Of a stretch of DNA of 64,000 bases, positions 29,356-37,870 are shown piece after piece. Each line of letters opens with the position of its first letter. Positions within the stretch are counted from its first letter, which is position 1. The stretch is from Chroogloeocystis siderophila 5.2 s.c.1 (GTDB taxonomy: Bacteria; Cyanobacteriota; Cyanobacteriia; Cyanobacteriales; Chroococcidiopsidaceae), in the NCBI RefSeq assembly GCF_001904655.1, contig NZ_MRCC01000013.1, forward strand, positions 1-64,000, in the 5' to 3' direction. Below the pieces are notes generated by a model that was not told the DNA's origin, did not search any database, and worked only from the letters and a program-made list of their open reading frames with translations. Position numbers and translations under genes: made by a program.

Positions 29356-30611
29356 GTTTGAATTGGATTCCAGCCGATCGCATCCAAAAATTACCCCCGT
29401 ATGTGTTTGCCCGCTTAGACGAACTCAAAGCCAAAGCGCGGGAACAAGGGCTGGATTTAATAGATTTGGGAATGGGAAACCCCGATGGTGCGACACCGCA
29501 ACCTGTCGTAGAAGCCGCGATCGCCGCCTTACAAAACTCAAAAAATCACGGTTATCCTCCCTTTGAAGGAACCGCAAGTTTCCGACGGGCAATTACCGAT
29601 TGGTATCATCGTCGTTATGCAGTGAAACTCGATCCTGATAGCGAAGCATTACCATTACTCGGTTCCAAAGAAGGATTAGGACATTTAGCGATCGCCTATA
29701 TTAACCCTGGTGATGTTGTTTTAGTGCCTTCTCCTGCGTATCCCGCACATTTTCGCGCCCCAGTCATCGCGGGTGGTGAAGTTTATAGCTTAAATTTGTC
29801 ACCCGAAAACGATTGGTTAATTGATTTATCAAAAATTCCCGAAGCTGTTGCCCAAAAAGCCAAAATTTTATACTTCAACTATCCGAGTAACCCTACTGGT
29901 GCGACTGCACCCAGAGAATTTTTTACCGAAATTGTCGCCTTCGCGCGCAAATACGAAATTTTATTAGTCCACGATTTATGCTACGCCGAACTTGCCTTTG
30001 ATGGTTATCAACCCACCAGTTTACTCGAAATTCCTGGTGCGAAAGAAATCGGCGTTGAATTTCATACACTTTCTAAAACCTACAACATGGCAGGCTGGCG
30101 CGTTGGCTTTGTTGTCGGAAATCGCCACATCATTCAAGGGTTACGCACGCTCAAAACAAACTTAGACTACGGAATCTTCGCCGCCCTGCAAACTGCCGCC
30201 GAAACCGCACTTCAACTCCCCGACGTCTACTTACAAGAAGTCCAACAACGCTATCAACAACGCCGCGATTTCCTGATTAAAGGATTAGCTGAACTCGGCT
30301 GGGATATTCCCAAAACCAAAGCCACTATGTACCTATGGGTACCTTGTCCTAAAGACACAACTTCGACAAACTTCGCGCTTGATGTCTTACAGCAAACCGG
30401 AGTTGTCGTCACCCCAGGAAACGCCTTTGGCGCTGCGGGTGAAGGCTACGTGCGGATTAGCTTAATAGCAGAATGCGATCGCCTCCAAGAAGTGCTGAAT
30501 CGCTTCAAACAAGCAGGAATTGGCTATAGCAAAGAGGTCAGGGGACGCGCCGCAGACCTACCGGTTCAGGGAGCAGAGGTCAGGGTAGGATTAGCGAAGG
30601 GGTCAGGGTAG
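29352..30611 (+). CDS. Class I/II aminotransferase (aspartate / LL-diaminopimelate aminotransferase-like), repeat-extended C-terminus
   Basis: PLP-dependent transaminase of fold type I. It shows LIDLGMGNPDGATP, YPPFEGTASFRRAI, FNYPSNPTGA (substrate contacts), HDLCYAELAFDG and the PLP lysine in HTLSKTYNMAGWRVG, then a C-terminal Arg in EGYVRISLI. NCBI-style names for close relatives are LL-diaminopimelate or aspartate aminotransferase; the donor/acceptor pair is not decided by sequence. After RFKQAGIGYS the last ~26 residues are encoded by a dispersed repeat (30543-30570 and flanks), so the original stop was lost to a repeat insertion. Coupled by ATGA to the gene upstream. Confidence 0.88.
   Translation: MSLNWIPADRIQKLPPYVFARLDELKAKAREQGLDLIDLGMGNPDGATPQPVVEAAIAALQNSKNHGYPPFEGTASFRRAITDWYHRRYAVKLDPDSEALPLLGSKEGLGHLAIAYINPGDVVLVPSPAYPAHFRAPVIAGGEVYSLNLSPENDWLIDLSKIPEAVAQKAKILYFNYPSNPTGATAPREFFTEIVAFARKYEILLVHDLCYAELAFDGYQPTSLLEIPGAKEIGVEFHTLSKTYNMAGWRVGFVVGNRHIIQGLRTLKTNLDYGIFAALQTAAETALQLPDVYLQEVQQRYQQRRDFLIKGLAELGWDIPKTKATMYLWVPCPKDTTSTNFALDVLQQTGVVVTPGNAFGAAGEGYVRISLIAECDRLQEVLNRFKQAGIGYSKEVRGRAADLPVQGAEVRVGLAKGSG
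30543..30570 (+). repeat. Dispersed repeat copy in the aminotransferase 3' end
   Basis: Core GGACGCGCCGCAGACCTACC plus GGTTCAGG, flanked by AGAGGTCAGG words. A second copy, GGACGCGC-TTC-GCGCAGACC and so on, is inside the GNAT gene at 60389-60419. Here it forms the end of an ORF and is translated as part of KEVRGRAADLPVQG. Confidence 0.65.
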
Positions 30612-30666
30612 GATTAAGTTCTCTCTTAATTTTTATCCTCTGCGTTCTCTGTGCCTCTGTGGTTAT

Positions 30667-31596
30667 TTACAAATCTCCAACCTCTCGCACAACCTGCTGC
30701 GAAACGAACGGCAAAAGCTGCTGATTCTGACAGTGCGCCCTACCCTCAACAAACACCACCAAAAGAAAAGGTTGCTGACCAGGAATTTCAATATAAGCCG
30801 CATCATTACGCACCTGAGATGTCCACCCCGCTTTAGACCACAACTGTGCATTATCCGGCAAACCTGCACCCAAAAAACCCGTCACTTGATTTTCTTCCAC
30901 ATCCGTCGCTAAGTTCAAATCGCGTTGCAGTAAACTCATCATCGCCTGCGATCGCTCACTCGATACCGCCACACCCCCAACAATACTGTGCAACAACCGC
31001 GCCGTCGCATTCGTTGTCAGCATATTGCGATTTTGCATCATCTCGCCTAAGTACATTCGTTCGCGCCCATAGGGACCTTCACACCAAGTTTTTTGATTGA
31101 CATTAATCTTTTCGATTTCTTCCCAGCCCAACGACTGAAAGTAGCGGTTAACGATATTACGCTGCGATTTCCACGTCTCAAATGGTCCTGGTGGCAATTC
31201 GGGACCGCTTGTCGTTCCACTCAAAACATCGACAACTAAACTTGTGGCATCGTTACTCGAGTCGACCATCATATCGCGGATTGCGCGCTCTAATTCACCC
31301 GACGTCTGCACCAGACCATTTTCTAACCATTCGTGGATAGCGACGAGATAGAATAACTTGACGACGCTTGCTGGATAAATTCGTTCATCACCACGATAAC
31401 TGAATCCTCGTACTTGGTAATTCCAAAAGGCATTAGGACTTAAAGCCCCGCCAGTGTTTACCGGAACCGGAGAGTCGTAGACAATCCATGTCAAAGCCAA
31501 AGAATCTTGAGGCAATTGCGGAAATTTTGCCCAGGTTGCTTGTAGAATGCGATCGCCTTGGTTTTTAAGTTGTTCGTCTTGTAAGAAGAAAGTCAT
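30667..31596 (-). CDS. Serine hydrolase of the class A beta-lactamase/penicillin-recognising fold
   Basis: The active-site tetrad SVVK is at residues 77-80 (YPASVVKLF), the SDN-like motif is SSNDAT, and a KTG-like triad is KAGWTS near residue 258. There is no signal peptide, unlike secreted beta-lactamases, so it may be cytoplasmic. The reaction is uncertain: beta-lactamase, peptidase and esterase are all possible. Length (309 aa) suits the fold. A tandem repeat lies just before the start. Confidence 0.82.
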   Translation of the reverse strand: MTFFLQDEQLKNQGDRILQATWAKFPQLPQDSLALTWIVYDSPVPVNTGGALSPNAFWNYQVRGFSYRGDERIYPASVVKLFYLVAIHEWLENGLVQTSGELERAIRDMMVDSSNDATSLVVDVLSGTTSGPELPPGPFETWKSQRNIVNRYFQSLGWEEIEKINVNQKTWCEGPYGRERMYLGEMMQNRNMLTTNATARLLHSIVGGVAVSSERSQAMMSLLQRDLNLATDVEENQVTGFLGAGLPDNAQLWSKAGWTSQVRNDAAYIEIPGQQPFLLVVFVEGRAHCQNQQLLPFVSQQVVREVGDL

Positions 31597-31606
31597 AGGT
31601 TAAAGG

Positions 31607-31677
31607 GGCAAGGCAATGGCTTGCCCGTACAATGTCATCAATAAGGCAAGGCATTGCCCGTACAATGTCATCAATAA
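31607..31677. repeat. Two-copy tandem repeat upstream of divergent genes
   Basis: Unit 1 (31607-31644, 38 bases) and unit 2 (31645-31677, 33 bases) share GGCAAGGCA and then TTGCCCGTACAATGTCATCA and ATAA. Unit 1 has five extra bases (ATGGC-type) in the middle. Each unit has the GGCAAGGCA/TTGCC self-complementary part. It sits between the serine hydrolase and NlpC/P60 genes, where both promoters must lie. Confidence 0.6.
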
Positions 31678-31754
31678 GGATAATGTCCTAATTATATTGA
31701 TTGATGGTGAATTAAATTATTAGATTATAGGAATTGGGTCAGAAAGCAACAAAA

Positions 31755-32522
31755 ATGACAATGACCGTAAAAGAGTTACAAATAATTGAATATGTGTGTC
31801 AAACGCATTTGAATATTTATGATTCTCCTAAATGCGATCGCTTGGCAACGCAGGCAGCTAAAGGGCGAAATTTACGGGTAGTGTCGCAAGAAGATGCAGC
31901 GATCGCGGTGTGTTTGTGTGAAGACGATTATCCTGGCTGGCTGTTGCGCTCAGATGTTGGGAAATTGCAAGTTGCAACGCAGGCGTATCAAGCTCAGCTT
32001 GTGGCAGAAGCAGAAATTAGAACGTTCATACCGCAAGTCATTGCGTTTACTCAGGCGGCGATGCAGCAGCCAAATTATTACCTTTGGGGTGGTAGTGTAG
32101 GACCTAATTACGATTGTTCGGGTTTGATACAGGCGGCGTTTGCTTCTGTTGGGGTGTGGTTGCCTAGGGATGCGTATCAGCAAGAGGCGTTTGCACTAGC
32201 AATTACGGTAGAGGAAATGATACCAGGAGATTTGGTGTTTTTTGGGGTTGAGAAGGCGACTCATGTCGGGCTTTTTTTAGGAGATGGTTGTTATATTCAT
32301 AGTTCTGGCGAGAAAATGGGGCGCAATGGCATTGGGATTGATCGGTTATCGGAACAAGGGGATGCGGTGAGTCGGTCGTATTATCAGCAGCTAAGGGGTG
32401 CGGGAAGAGTTGTTGAGAGTTATACAGGAGCCAGGGGAGCCAGTAGTGCAGTGCGGGAGGTCGGTTGCGTGCGGAGGTGTCCTCCGTTGAGCAAACCGAC
32501 CGTGAGGTTCCCTCTGTTGTAG
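31755..32522 (+). CDS. NlpC/P60 peptidoglycan endopeptidase with N-terminal SH3b domain
   Basis: Cuts gamma-D-glutamyl-diamino acid bonds in peptidoglycan stem peptides. It shows an SH3b-like domain (~5-75; HLNIYDSPKCDRLATQAAKG, GWLLRSDVG) and an NlpC/P60 catalytic domain with Cys in YDCSGLIQ, His in ATHVGLFLG and a third polar residue in CYIHSSG. This is the layout of the Anabaena/Nostoc enzyme. ATG 31755 is preferred over the upstream TTG 31734. No signal peptide is present. The last ~30 residues (after VVESYTGARG) are coded by a spacer repeat, and the ORF overlaps the leader of the glycosyltransferase gene. Confidence 0.88.
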   Translation: MTMTVKELQIIEYVCQTHLNIYDSPKCDRLATQAAKGRNLRVVSQEDAAIAVCLCEDDYPGWLLRSDVGKLQVATQAYQAQLVAEAEIRTFIPQVIAFTQAAMQQPNYYLWGGSVGPNYDCSGLIQAAFASVGVWLPRDAYQQEAFALAITVEEMIPGDLVFFGVEKATHVGLFLGDGCYIHSSGEKMGRNGIGIDRLSEQGDAVSRSYYQQLRGAGRVVESYTGARGASSAVREVGCVRRCPPLSKPTVRFPLL

Positions 32523-32557
32523 CAACTGGCGTGAGCAGAGGAGTAGGCAATAGAACA

Positions 32558-33565
32558 ATGAAAAGTATTGTTGTGGCGGGGAATGTGGAGCAAAATGGGT
32601 TTTCAGTGGATTACCCTGATGTTTCAGTGGTGGTGCCGGTTTATAACGAGGTGGAAAGTCTTCCGCATTTGATTGAGGCGATCGCTGCGAGTTTGCAGCA
32701 GTCGCAGTACAGTTATGAAATTATTTGTGTCGATGATGGTTCGCATGATGGTTCGGCGGAGTGGTTGAAGCAGCAAGCTTTACTTCGTCCTGATTTGCGA
32801 TCAGTGTTGTTGCGGCGCAATTATGGACAAACGGCGGCGATGGCGGCGGGATTTAATTATGCTGCGGGTCGGGCGATCGTGACTTTGGATGGTGACTTGC
32901 AAAACGATCCGGCGGATATCCCGCTGCTACTTGCTAAGTTGGAGGAAGGTTATGACTTGGTGAGTGGTTGGCGTCACAAACGGCAGGATGCGGCTTTGAC
33001 ACGGTTGTTGCCTTCTAAGATTGCGAATTGGTTGATTGGGCGGGTGACTGGGGTGCAGTTGCATGACTATGGTTGTTCGCTCAAGGCATATAATGCGGAA
33101 CTTGTCAAGGACATGCATTTATATGGCGAGTTACACCGCTTTCTTCCGGCGTTGGCTTTTATTGAGGGGGCGCGAATTACGGAATTACGAGTACGTCACC
33201 ATGCGCGGCGGTTCGGTAAGAGTAAGTATGGCTTGTGGCGTACATTTCGTGTATTGATGGATTTGTTAACGATCTGGTTTATGAAAACGTTCCTGACGCG
33301 CCCGATGCACGTGTTTGGTTTGTTTGGGCTGGCTTCAATGCTATTGGGAACCGTGATCGGTTTGTACTTAACGTTTTTGAAGTTGGGTTTGGGGCAGAGT
33401 ATTGGCAATCGTCCGCTGTTGATTTTAGCGGTTGTGTTATTTATCGCTGGGGTGCAACTTTTTTGTTTTGGGTTGTTGGCAGAGTTGTTGATGCGTACTT
33501 ACCACGAATCGCAAGGACGACCTATCTATCGTGTGCGAGAGGTTTTGGGAAAAAATATTAAGTAA
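32558..33565 (+). CDS. Family 2 glycosyltransferase (polyprenyl-phosphate mannosyl/glucosyltransferase-like)
   Basis: GT2 fold with VSVVVPVYNEVESLP at the N-terminus, the metal/nucleotide DXD-like DGDLQNDP, and RRNYGQTAAMAAGF. Two C-terminal membrane helices are present (HVFGLFGLASMLLGTVIGLYL and LLILAVVLFIAGVQLFCFGLL), as in GtrB/DPM-type enzymes that charge undecaprenyl phosphate. The frame is open from 32465, but those 31 codons are spacer repeat. The ATG at 32558 with upstream GAGTAGG is the better start. Sugar and acceptor are unknown. Confidence 0.87.
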   Translation: MKSIVVAGNVEQNGFSVDYPDVSVVVPVYNEVESLPHLIEAIAASLQQSQYSYEIICVDDGSHDGSAEWLKQQALLRPDLRSVLLRRNYGQTAAMAAGFNYAAGRAIVTLDGDLQNDPADIPLLLAKLEEGYDLVSGWRHKRQDAALTRLLPSKIANWLIGRVTGVQLHDYGCSLKAYNAELVKDMHLYGELHRFLPALAFIEGARITELRVRHHARRFGKSKYGLWRTFRVLMDLLTIWFMKTFLTRPMHVFGLFGLASMLLGTVIGLYLTFLKLGLGQSIGNRPLLILAVVLFIAGVQLFCFGLLAELLMRTYHESQGRPIYRVREVLGKNIK

Positions 33566-33678
33566 AGTAACAATGGTATGTGGGTAATGGGTAATGGGAA
33601 ATTGTTGATAACTTTGCCAATGACCAATTACCAGTTACCAGTTTTACCTACTTAATAACGTTACCCATTAGCTGAACT

Positions 33679-34902
33679 TTGAACGTTTTTCAGACGCTTG
33701 ATCCTCAACCGCGCCGTAACTTGCAAATTCTCTTTGTTGCGGGTTTATTGTTTTGGTCGAGTTTGGCTTCGTTGTTGCCAACGTTACCACTTTATATCAG
33801 CGATATTGGTGGGACACCGCAGCAGATTGGCATTGTCATGGGAAGTTTTGCGATTGGGCTGTTAACTATGCGCCCCTGGTTGGCACAATTGGCAGACTTG
33901 CGCAGTCGCAAATTGGTGTTAATTATGGCGCTAAGTGCGGTTGCTTTAGCCCCGTTGGGTTACTTGATGGTGAAATCCTTATGGTTATTGACGATTATTC
34001 GGGCGTTTCACGGAATTAGTATTGCAGCTTATTCGAGTGGTTATACAACTTTAGTCGCGGATATCGCCCCAGCCAAAAGTCGCGGCGAAATTATCGGTTA
34101 CATGAGTTTGGTAAATCCGATAGGTATGGCGTTGGGACCTGCTTTAGGTGGTTATTTACAAGCGAGTATCGGTTACACGGCTTTATTTTTGTTATCGGCT
34201 GGCTTGGGAATATTGGGGATATTATTTGCATCTCAAGTTTCTAACCCAGTCGCTGATTTACACAAACTTCAAGCAACAGATAACCGCTTTTGGCAACTCT
34301 TGTGTAGTCCGCGAATTCGGACTTTGGCGCTGGTGTTGCTGTTAGTTGGGCTAGCATTTGGCACTTTGAGTACGTTTGTGCCTTTGTACATTAAATCTGT
34401 AGGTGCCGATTTTAATGTCGGTTTATTTTACACCGCAGCGGCGATCGCCAGTTTTATCATCCGCATTCCGACAGGCAGGGCAAGTGATCGCTACGGACGT
34501 GGTTTGTTTGTTACGATTAGCTTAATTTTTTACACCGTATCAATGTCGCTGTTGTGGCTAGCCAACGGCGCTACTGTGTTTTTAATCGCTGGCTTTGTGG
34601 AAGGATTGGGGGCTGGTATCTTAATTCCGATGGTGGCTACCGTAGTCGCTGATCGCACGTTACCACAAGAACGCGGACGAATGTTTGGTTTGTGTATGGT
34701 GGGGTTTGATGTCGGAATTGCGATCGCAGGGCCTGTTTTGGGGGCGATCGCGCAGCAAGTTGGTTATCGTCATCTTTTTGGCTTGGCGGCTAGCTTGACG
34801 GCGCTGGCGATCGTCGTTTTCCTCACGCAATCAAGTAAAGACATCCCACATTCCCTACGCTTTGCACTCGGTAAAGGTAGAGATGTTTATGCATTAAGGT
34901 AA
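33679..34902 (+). CDS. MFS transporter
   Basis: Twelve predicted membrane helices, with the MFS loop motif between helices 2 and 3 (MRPWLAQLADLRSRK) and its relic in the second half (GRASDRYGRG). The start appears to be TTG at 33679; the protein then begins NVFQTLDPQPRRNLQILFVAG, in line with family N-termini, and no ATG lies nearby. Substrate is unknown, and drug or metabolite export is typical of this subgroup. The spacer before it (33586-33660) holds inverted TAATGGGTAATGGG/CAATTACCAGTTACC words. Confidence 0.85.
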   Translation: MNVFQTLDPQPRRNLQILFVAGLLFWSSLASLLPTLPLYISDIGGTPQQIGIVMGSFAIGLLTMRPWLAQLADLRSRKLVLIMALSAVALAPLGYLMVKSLWLLTIIRAFHGISIAAYSSGYTTLVADIAPAKSRGEIIGYMSLVNPIGMALGPALGGYLQASIGYTALFLLSAGLGILGILFASQVSNPVADLHKLQATDNRFWQLLCSPRIRTLALVLLLVGLAFGTLSTFVPLYIKSVGADFNVGLFYTAAAIASFIIRIPTGRASDRYGRGLFVTISLIFYTVSMSLLWLANGATVFLIAGFVEGLGAGILIPMVATVVADRTLPQERGRMFGLCMVGFDVGIAIAGPVLGAIAQQVGYRHLFGLAASLTALAIVVFLTQSSKDIPHSLRFALGKGRDVYALR

Positions 34903-34909
34903 ATAAAAC

Positions 34910-34982
34910 GGGCGAGGAGGGATTCGAACCCCCGACACCGTGGTCCGTAGCCACGTGCTCTAGTCCACTGAGCTACACGCCC
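34910..34982 (-). tRNA. tRNA-Arg(ACG)
   Basis: The minus strand gives a 73-nt cloverleaf with acceptor GGGCGTG/CTCGCCC (one T-T mismatch, common in the cyanobacterial version), D arm AGCTCAGTGGACTAGAGC, anticodon stem-loop CGTGGCTACGGACCACG with anticodon ACG, and T arm GGGGTTCGAATCCC. The first anticodon base is normally deaminated to inosine to read CGT/CGC/CGA. CCA is not encoded. Confidence 0.97.
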
Positions 34983-35021
34983 TAACTCTTGCGAGTATCT
35001 ATACTATCACGAAAAAGTGAA

Positions 35022-35522
35022 ATGACACAAATTTCGCAAAATTCCTCTAACTTGACGCATTTGGATAACCAGGGACAAGCCCAAATGGTTGATGTTTCGC
35101 ACAAAACGGCGACTGTGCGCGAAGCTGTTGCGGCGGCGAGTGTGCGAATGTTGAGCGAAACTTTTGCCACAATTCAAGCAGGAAATGCCCCTAAAGGTGA
35201 TGTTTTGGGGACTGCAAGACTTGCGGGAATTATGGCGGCTAAACAGACATCAAATTTAATTCCGTTATGTCACCCTTTACCGTTACACAAAGTCAAAGTA
35301 CAGATTGAGCCAGATTCACACTTACCTGGTTATCAAATTACTGCGTTAGTTAAAACTAAAGCGGAAACGGGTGTAGAAATGGAAGCGTTAACAGCGGTGT
35401 CTGTTGCAGCATTAACTTTGTACGACATGGCAAAAGCTTTAGAAAAGTCGATTTCGATTGAAGCAATTCGCTTAGTGAGTAAATCCGGTGGTAAGTCTGG
35501 AGATTATCATCAAGCTGAGTAG
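35022..35522 (+). CDS. moaC: Cyclic pyranopterin monophosphate synthase MoaC
   Basis: Second enzyme step of molybdenum cofactor synthesis, forming cPMP from the MoaA product. Family blocks are [42 protein letters not shown] and [30 protein letters not shown] (catalytic Lys/His/Asp region), then KSGGKSGDY. The frame opens at TTG 34989, which would run into the tRNA; ATG 35022 is preferred. Its product would serve enzymes such as nitrate reductase. Confidence 0.95.
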   Translation: MTQISQNSSNLTHLDNQGQAQMVDVSHKTATVREAVAAASVRMLSETFATIQAGNAPKGDVLGTARLAGIMAAKQTSNLIPLCHPLPLHKVKVQIEPDSHLPGYQITALVKTKAETGVEMEALTAVSVAALTLYDMAKALEKSISIEAIRLVSKSGGKSGDYHQAE

Positions 35523-35577
35523 CGTGAATACAAATATATTTGTACAAAAATCCGTTTTTTAGCTTGAGTAAGGCAAA

Positions 35578-36540
35578 ATGACGTTGTTCGATAAAGTCCA
35601 ACCGTTTTTAGTACTGCTATCGATTTTAATCGGGCTAGTACTAGCTCAGGCAGTATGGTTTAGTGATGTAGCCTCAACAATCATTGTACCGCTGCTGGGA
35701 ATCATGTTGTACGCAACGTTTTTGCCACTGCCTTTGCAACGATTCGGACGAGTGTTGCGCAACTTTAAGGTGACACTTGCAAGCTTACTCGTTAACTTTC
35801 TCTGGACACCTCTTTTTGCTTGGGGGTTGGGTGCTGTGTTTCTGCAAGGTAGCCCTGATTTACGAGTTGGGTTACTGATGCTAATGGTTACTCCTTGTAC
35901 AGATTGGTATATTGTTTTTACGGGAGTTGCAGGCGGAGATGTCGCTTTGGCAACTGCTTTATTACCATTAAACTTGATATTGCAAATCCTGCTACTTCCA
36001 GCTTATCTATTCGTTTTTGCAGAAACGTTGGTTGAGTTAAACCCTATCGACCTTTTAGAAAGTATGGTTTGGGTATTACTTATTCCTTTATTTTTAGCCA
36101 TTATTTCGCGACAATTTGTTTTCTGGTGGAAAGGCAATATTTGGTTTGAGCAAACAATTGCAAAAATTACAGTAGTGCAAGTTATTAGCCTTAATCTAGC
36201 GATTGTTGCTATTTTTGCATCTGAGGGAGGTACACTTTTACAGCGCCCAGAATTACTATTTTTGCTTTTTGTGCCTGTTTCTTTGTTTTTTGTGACAAAT
36301 TTTCTGCTGGCGCAATGGGTTGGACGTTGCTTGCGTTTTTCCTATGAAGAGTTAGCTTGTTTTAGCTGCACTACTTTAGCTCGTAACTCTCCGTTGTCTT
36401 TGGCGATCGCTGTTTCTACATTTCCCCATCGACCTTTAATTGCTCTAACATTAGTCATTGGTCCATTAATTGAGTTACCCATCATGGTTTTCATTTCTCA
36501 ATTACTGTTGCGAATTCGACGACGAGGACAATGGAAATGA
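35578..36540 (+). CDS. ACR3/bile acid:sodium symporter family transporter
   Basis: Ten hydrophobic helices in 320 aa. The fourth-helix region LLMLMVTPCTDWYIVFTGVAGGD carries the conserved Cys and charged residues of ACR3-type arsenite permeases, and the ninth-helix region shows LARNSPLSLAIAVSTFP. ACR3 exports arsenite. No arsR or arsC gene is adjacent, so the substrate is left open. It begins 56 bases after moaC, possibly in one unit. Confidence 0.8.
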   Translation: MTLFDKVQPFLVLLSILIGLVLAQAVWFSDVASTIIVPLLGIMLYATFLPLPLQRFGRVLRNFKVTLASLLVNFLWTPLFAWGLGAVFLQGSPDLRVGLLMLMVTPCTDWYIVFTGVAGGDVALATALLPLNLILQILLLPAYLFVFAETLVELNPIDLLESMVWVLLIPLFLAIISRQFVFWWKGNIWFEQTIAKITVVQVISLNLAIVAIFASEGGTLLQRPELLFLLFVPVSLFFVTNFLLAQWVGRCLRFSYEELACFSCTTLARNSPLSLAIAVSTFPHRPLIALTLVIGPLIELPIMVFISQLLLRIRRRGQWK

Positions 36541-36544
36541 TACC

Positions 36545-37294
36545 TTATTGCACTGCTGTATATCCACCGTCAATAACAAGGTTGTGTCCAGTAATAAATG
36601 AGGCTGCATCAGAACATAACCAAACTGCTGCTTGTGCAATATCGTTAGGTTCGCCAATTCGTTGTAGTGGAATGCCAGATGCTACTTGTTCAAGCATGCT
36701 TGGCGGTGCTTCTGCCCATAAATCTGTTTTTACAGCACCAGGACTTATCGTATTAATACGAATCTTTTGTTCAGCATATTCTGCTGCGGCTGCACGCGAG
36801 AGCGATATTACACCACCTTTAGCGGCTCCGTATGCAGAGTAGTTAGCAACACCAACTAGCGCCCCTTGTGAGGAAACATTAACAATCGCTCCAGTTCCTA
36901 ATTTCATCATTGCAGGAATCTGGTATTTCATACATAGCCAAATTGACTTAAGATTGACAGCTATTTCTGCTTCCCAGTCTTCTTCAGACATTTCAATTAA
37001 AGGAATCGCTTTACCGGAACCTGCATTGTTGAAGGCAAAATCAAGGCGAGTGTATGTCTCGATCGTGGTATTAACTAGGGCTTCTACTTTTTGTGCTTGC
37101 GTTACATCTGTTTTGACAAAAAGTCCTTCACCACCCGCTTGTTGAATTTGTAGAATTGTATCTTCGCCTTCTAAAGTGCGCCGCGCTGCAACAACTACTT
37201 TTGCACCTGCTTTAGCAAAGGCGATCGCTGTTGCTTTACCAATACCAGAACTACCACCTGTCACAATCGCAACTTTTCCATTCATGGAAGACAT
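36545..37294 (-). CDS. SDR family oxidoreductase
   Basis: Classical short-chain dehydrogenase. The cofactor motif TGGSSGIGKATA lies near residue 12, AARR at the end of beta-2 suggests NADPH preference, and FNNAGSG is the NAG motif. The catalytic Ser is in IVNVSSQGALVG and YSAYGAAKGG is the YxxxK (Y-G-A-A-K), followed by ISPGAVKTDLW. Length (249 aa) is standard. Substrate is unknown. It converges on the ACR3-like gene with a 4-base gap. Confidence 0.9.
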   Translation of the reverse strand: MSSMNGKVAIVTGGSSGIGKATAIAFAKAGAKVVVAARRTLEGEDTILQIQQAGGEGLFVKTDVTQAQKVEALVNTTIETYTRLDFAFNNAGSGKAIPLIEMSEEDWEAEIAVNLKSIWLCMKYQIPAMMKLGTGAIVNVSSQGALVGVANYSAYGAAKGGVISLSRAAAAEYAEQKIRINTISPGAVKTDLWAEAPPSMLEQVASGIPLQRIGEPNDIAQAAVWLCSDAASFITGHNLVIDGGYTAVQ

Positions 37295-37395
37295 CGGGTT
37301 TCCTCACTGAAATTCATACGATTGTTCTTAATTTACGCAATCGGATATTGAGGTTCATGAGCGATACTTGCGCCGTTTTATCAAAATCTTGCGGT

Positions 37396-37848
37396 TTACT
37401 CTTGCGAATATGGTTCGCCAGGGAAAAAGGAATCGCTCAATATTTCCTCTAAGGTATAAGTACACTCAACCGGAAAAGTTTTGTTAGGTAGATTGGTTTC
37501 TCCTACAGCTAGCTCGATGCCTTTTTGATATGCTTTGTGTAATGCTTCTTCAAGGTACGATTTCAGGCTAGGATTTTCCTGTAATATGTCGTTAAGATCC
37601 ATCCGCTGCACTCGGATTGTACTTAACCAACTACGAATGCGCTTTTGAGGCTGATATTCCCATTTAAGTAAATGTCCGATTAAAATACTCAATCGGTTTC
37701 GTAATTCCTGACGTTGTTGTTTTCCCAAACACTCAATTTCCTCAATTAAATTTGGCAAATCAAGTTCGTGCCATTGGCGATCGCGCAGTAACTTCGCTTG
37801 TTGTTGAGTCCAGGCATAAAAATCGATATCGTAGAGATTGTTGATCAT
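37396..37848 (-). CDS. DUF29 domain protein
   Basis: The cyanobacterial DUF29 family of unknown function. Signature regions are LYDIDFYAWTQQQAKLLRDRQWHELDLPNLIEEIE, LGKQQRQELRNRLSILIGHLLKWEYQP and the C-terminal YTLEEILSDSFFP. ATG 37848 gives the family start. The open frame to 37959 only shadows the AraC gene. It is 22 bases downstream of the AraC gene on the same strand. Confidence 0.87.
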   Translation of the reverse strand: MINNLYDIDFYAWTQQQAKLLRDRQWHELDLPNLIEEIECLGKQQRQELRNRLSILIGHLLKWEYQPQKRIRSWLSTIRVQRMDLNDILQENPSLKSYLEEALHKAYQKGIELAVGETNLPNKTFPVECTYTLEEILSDSFFPGEPYSQE

Positions 37849-37870
37849 TGGAGTGGTAATTGGTAATTGG

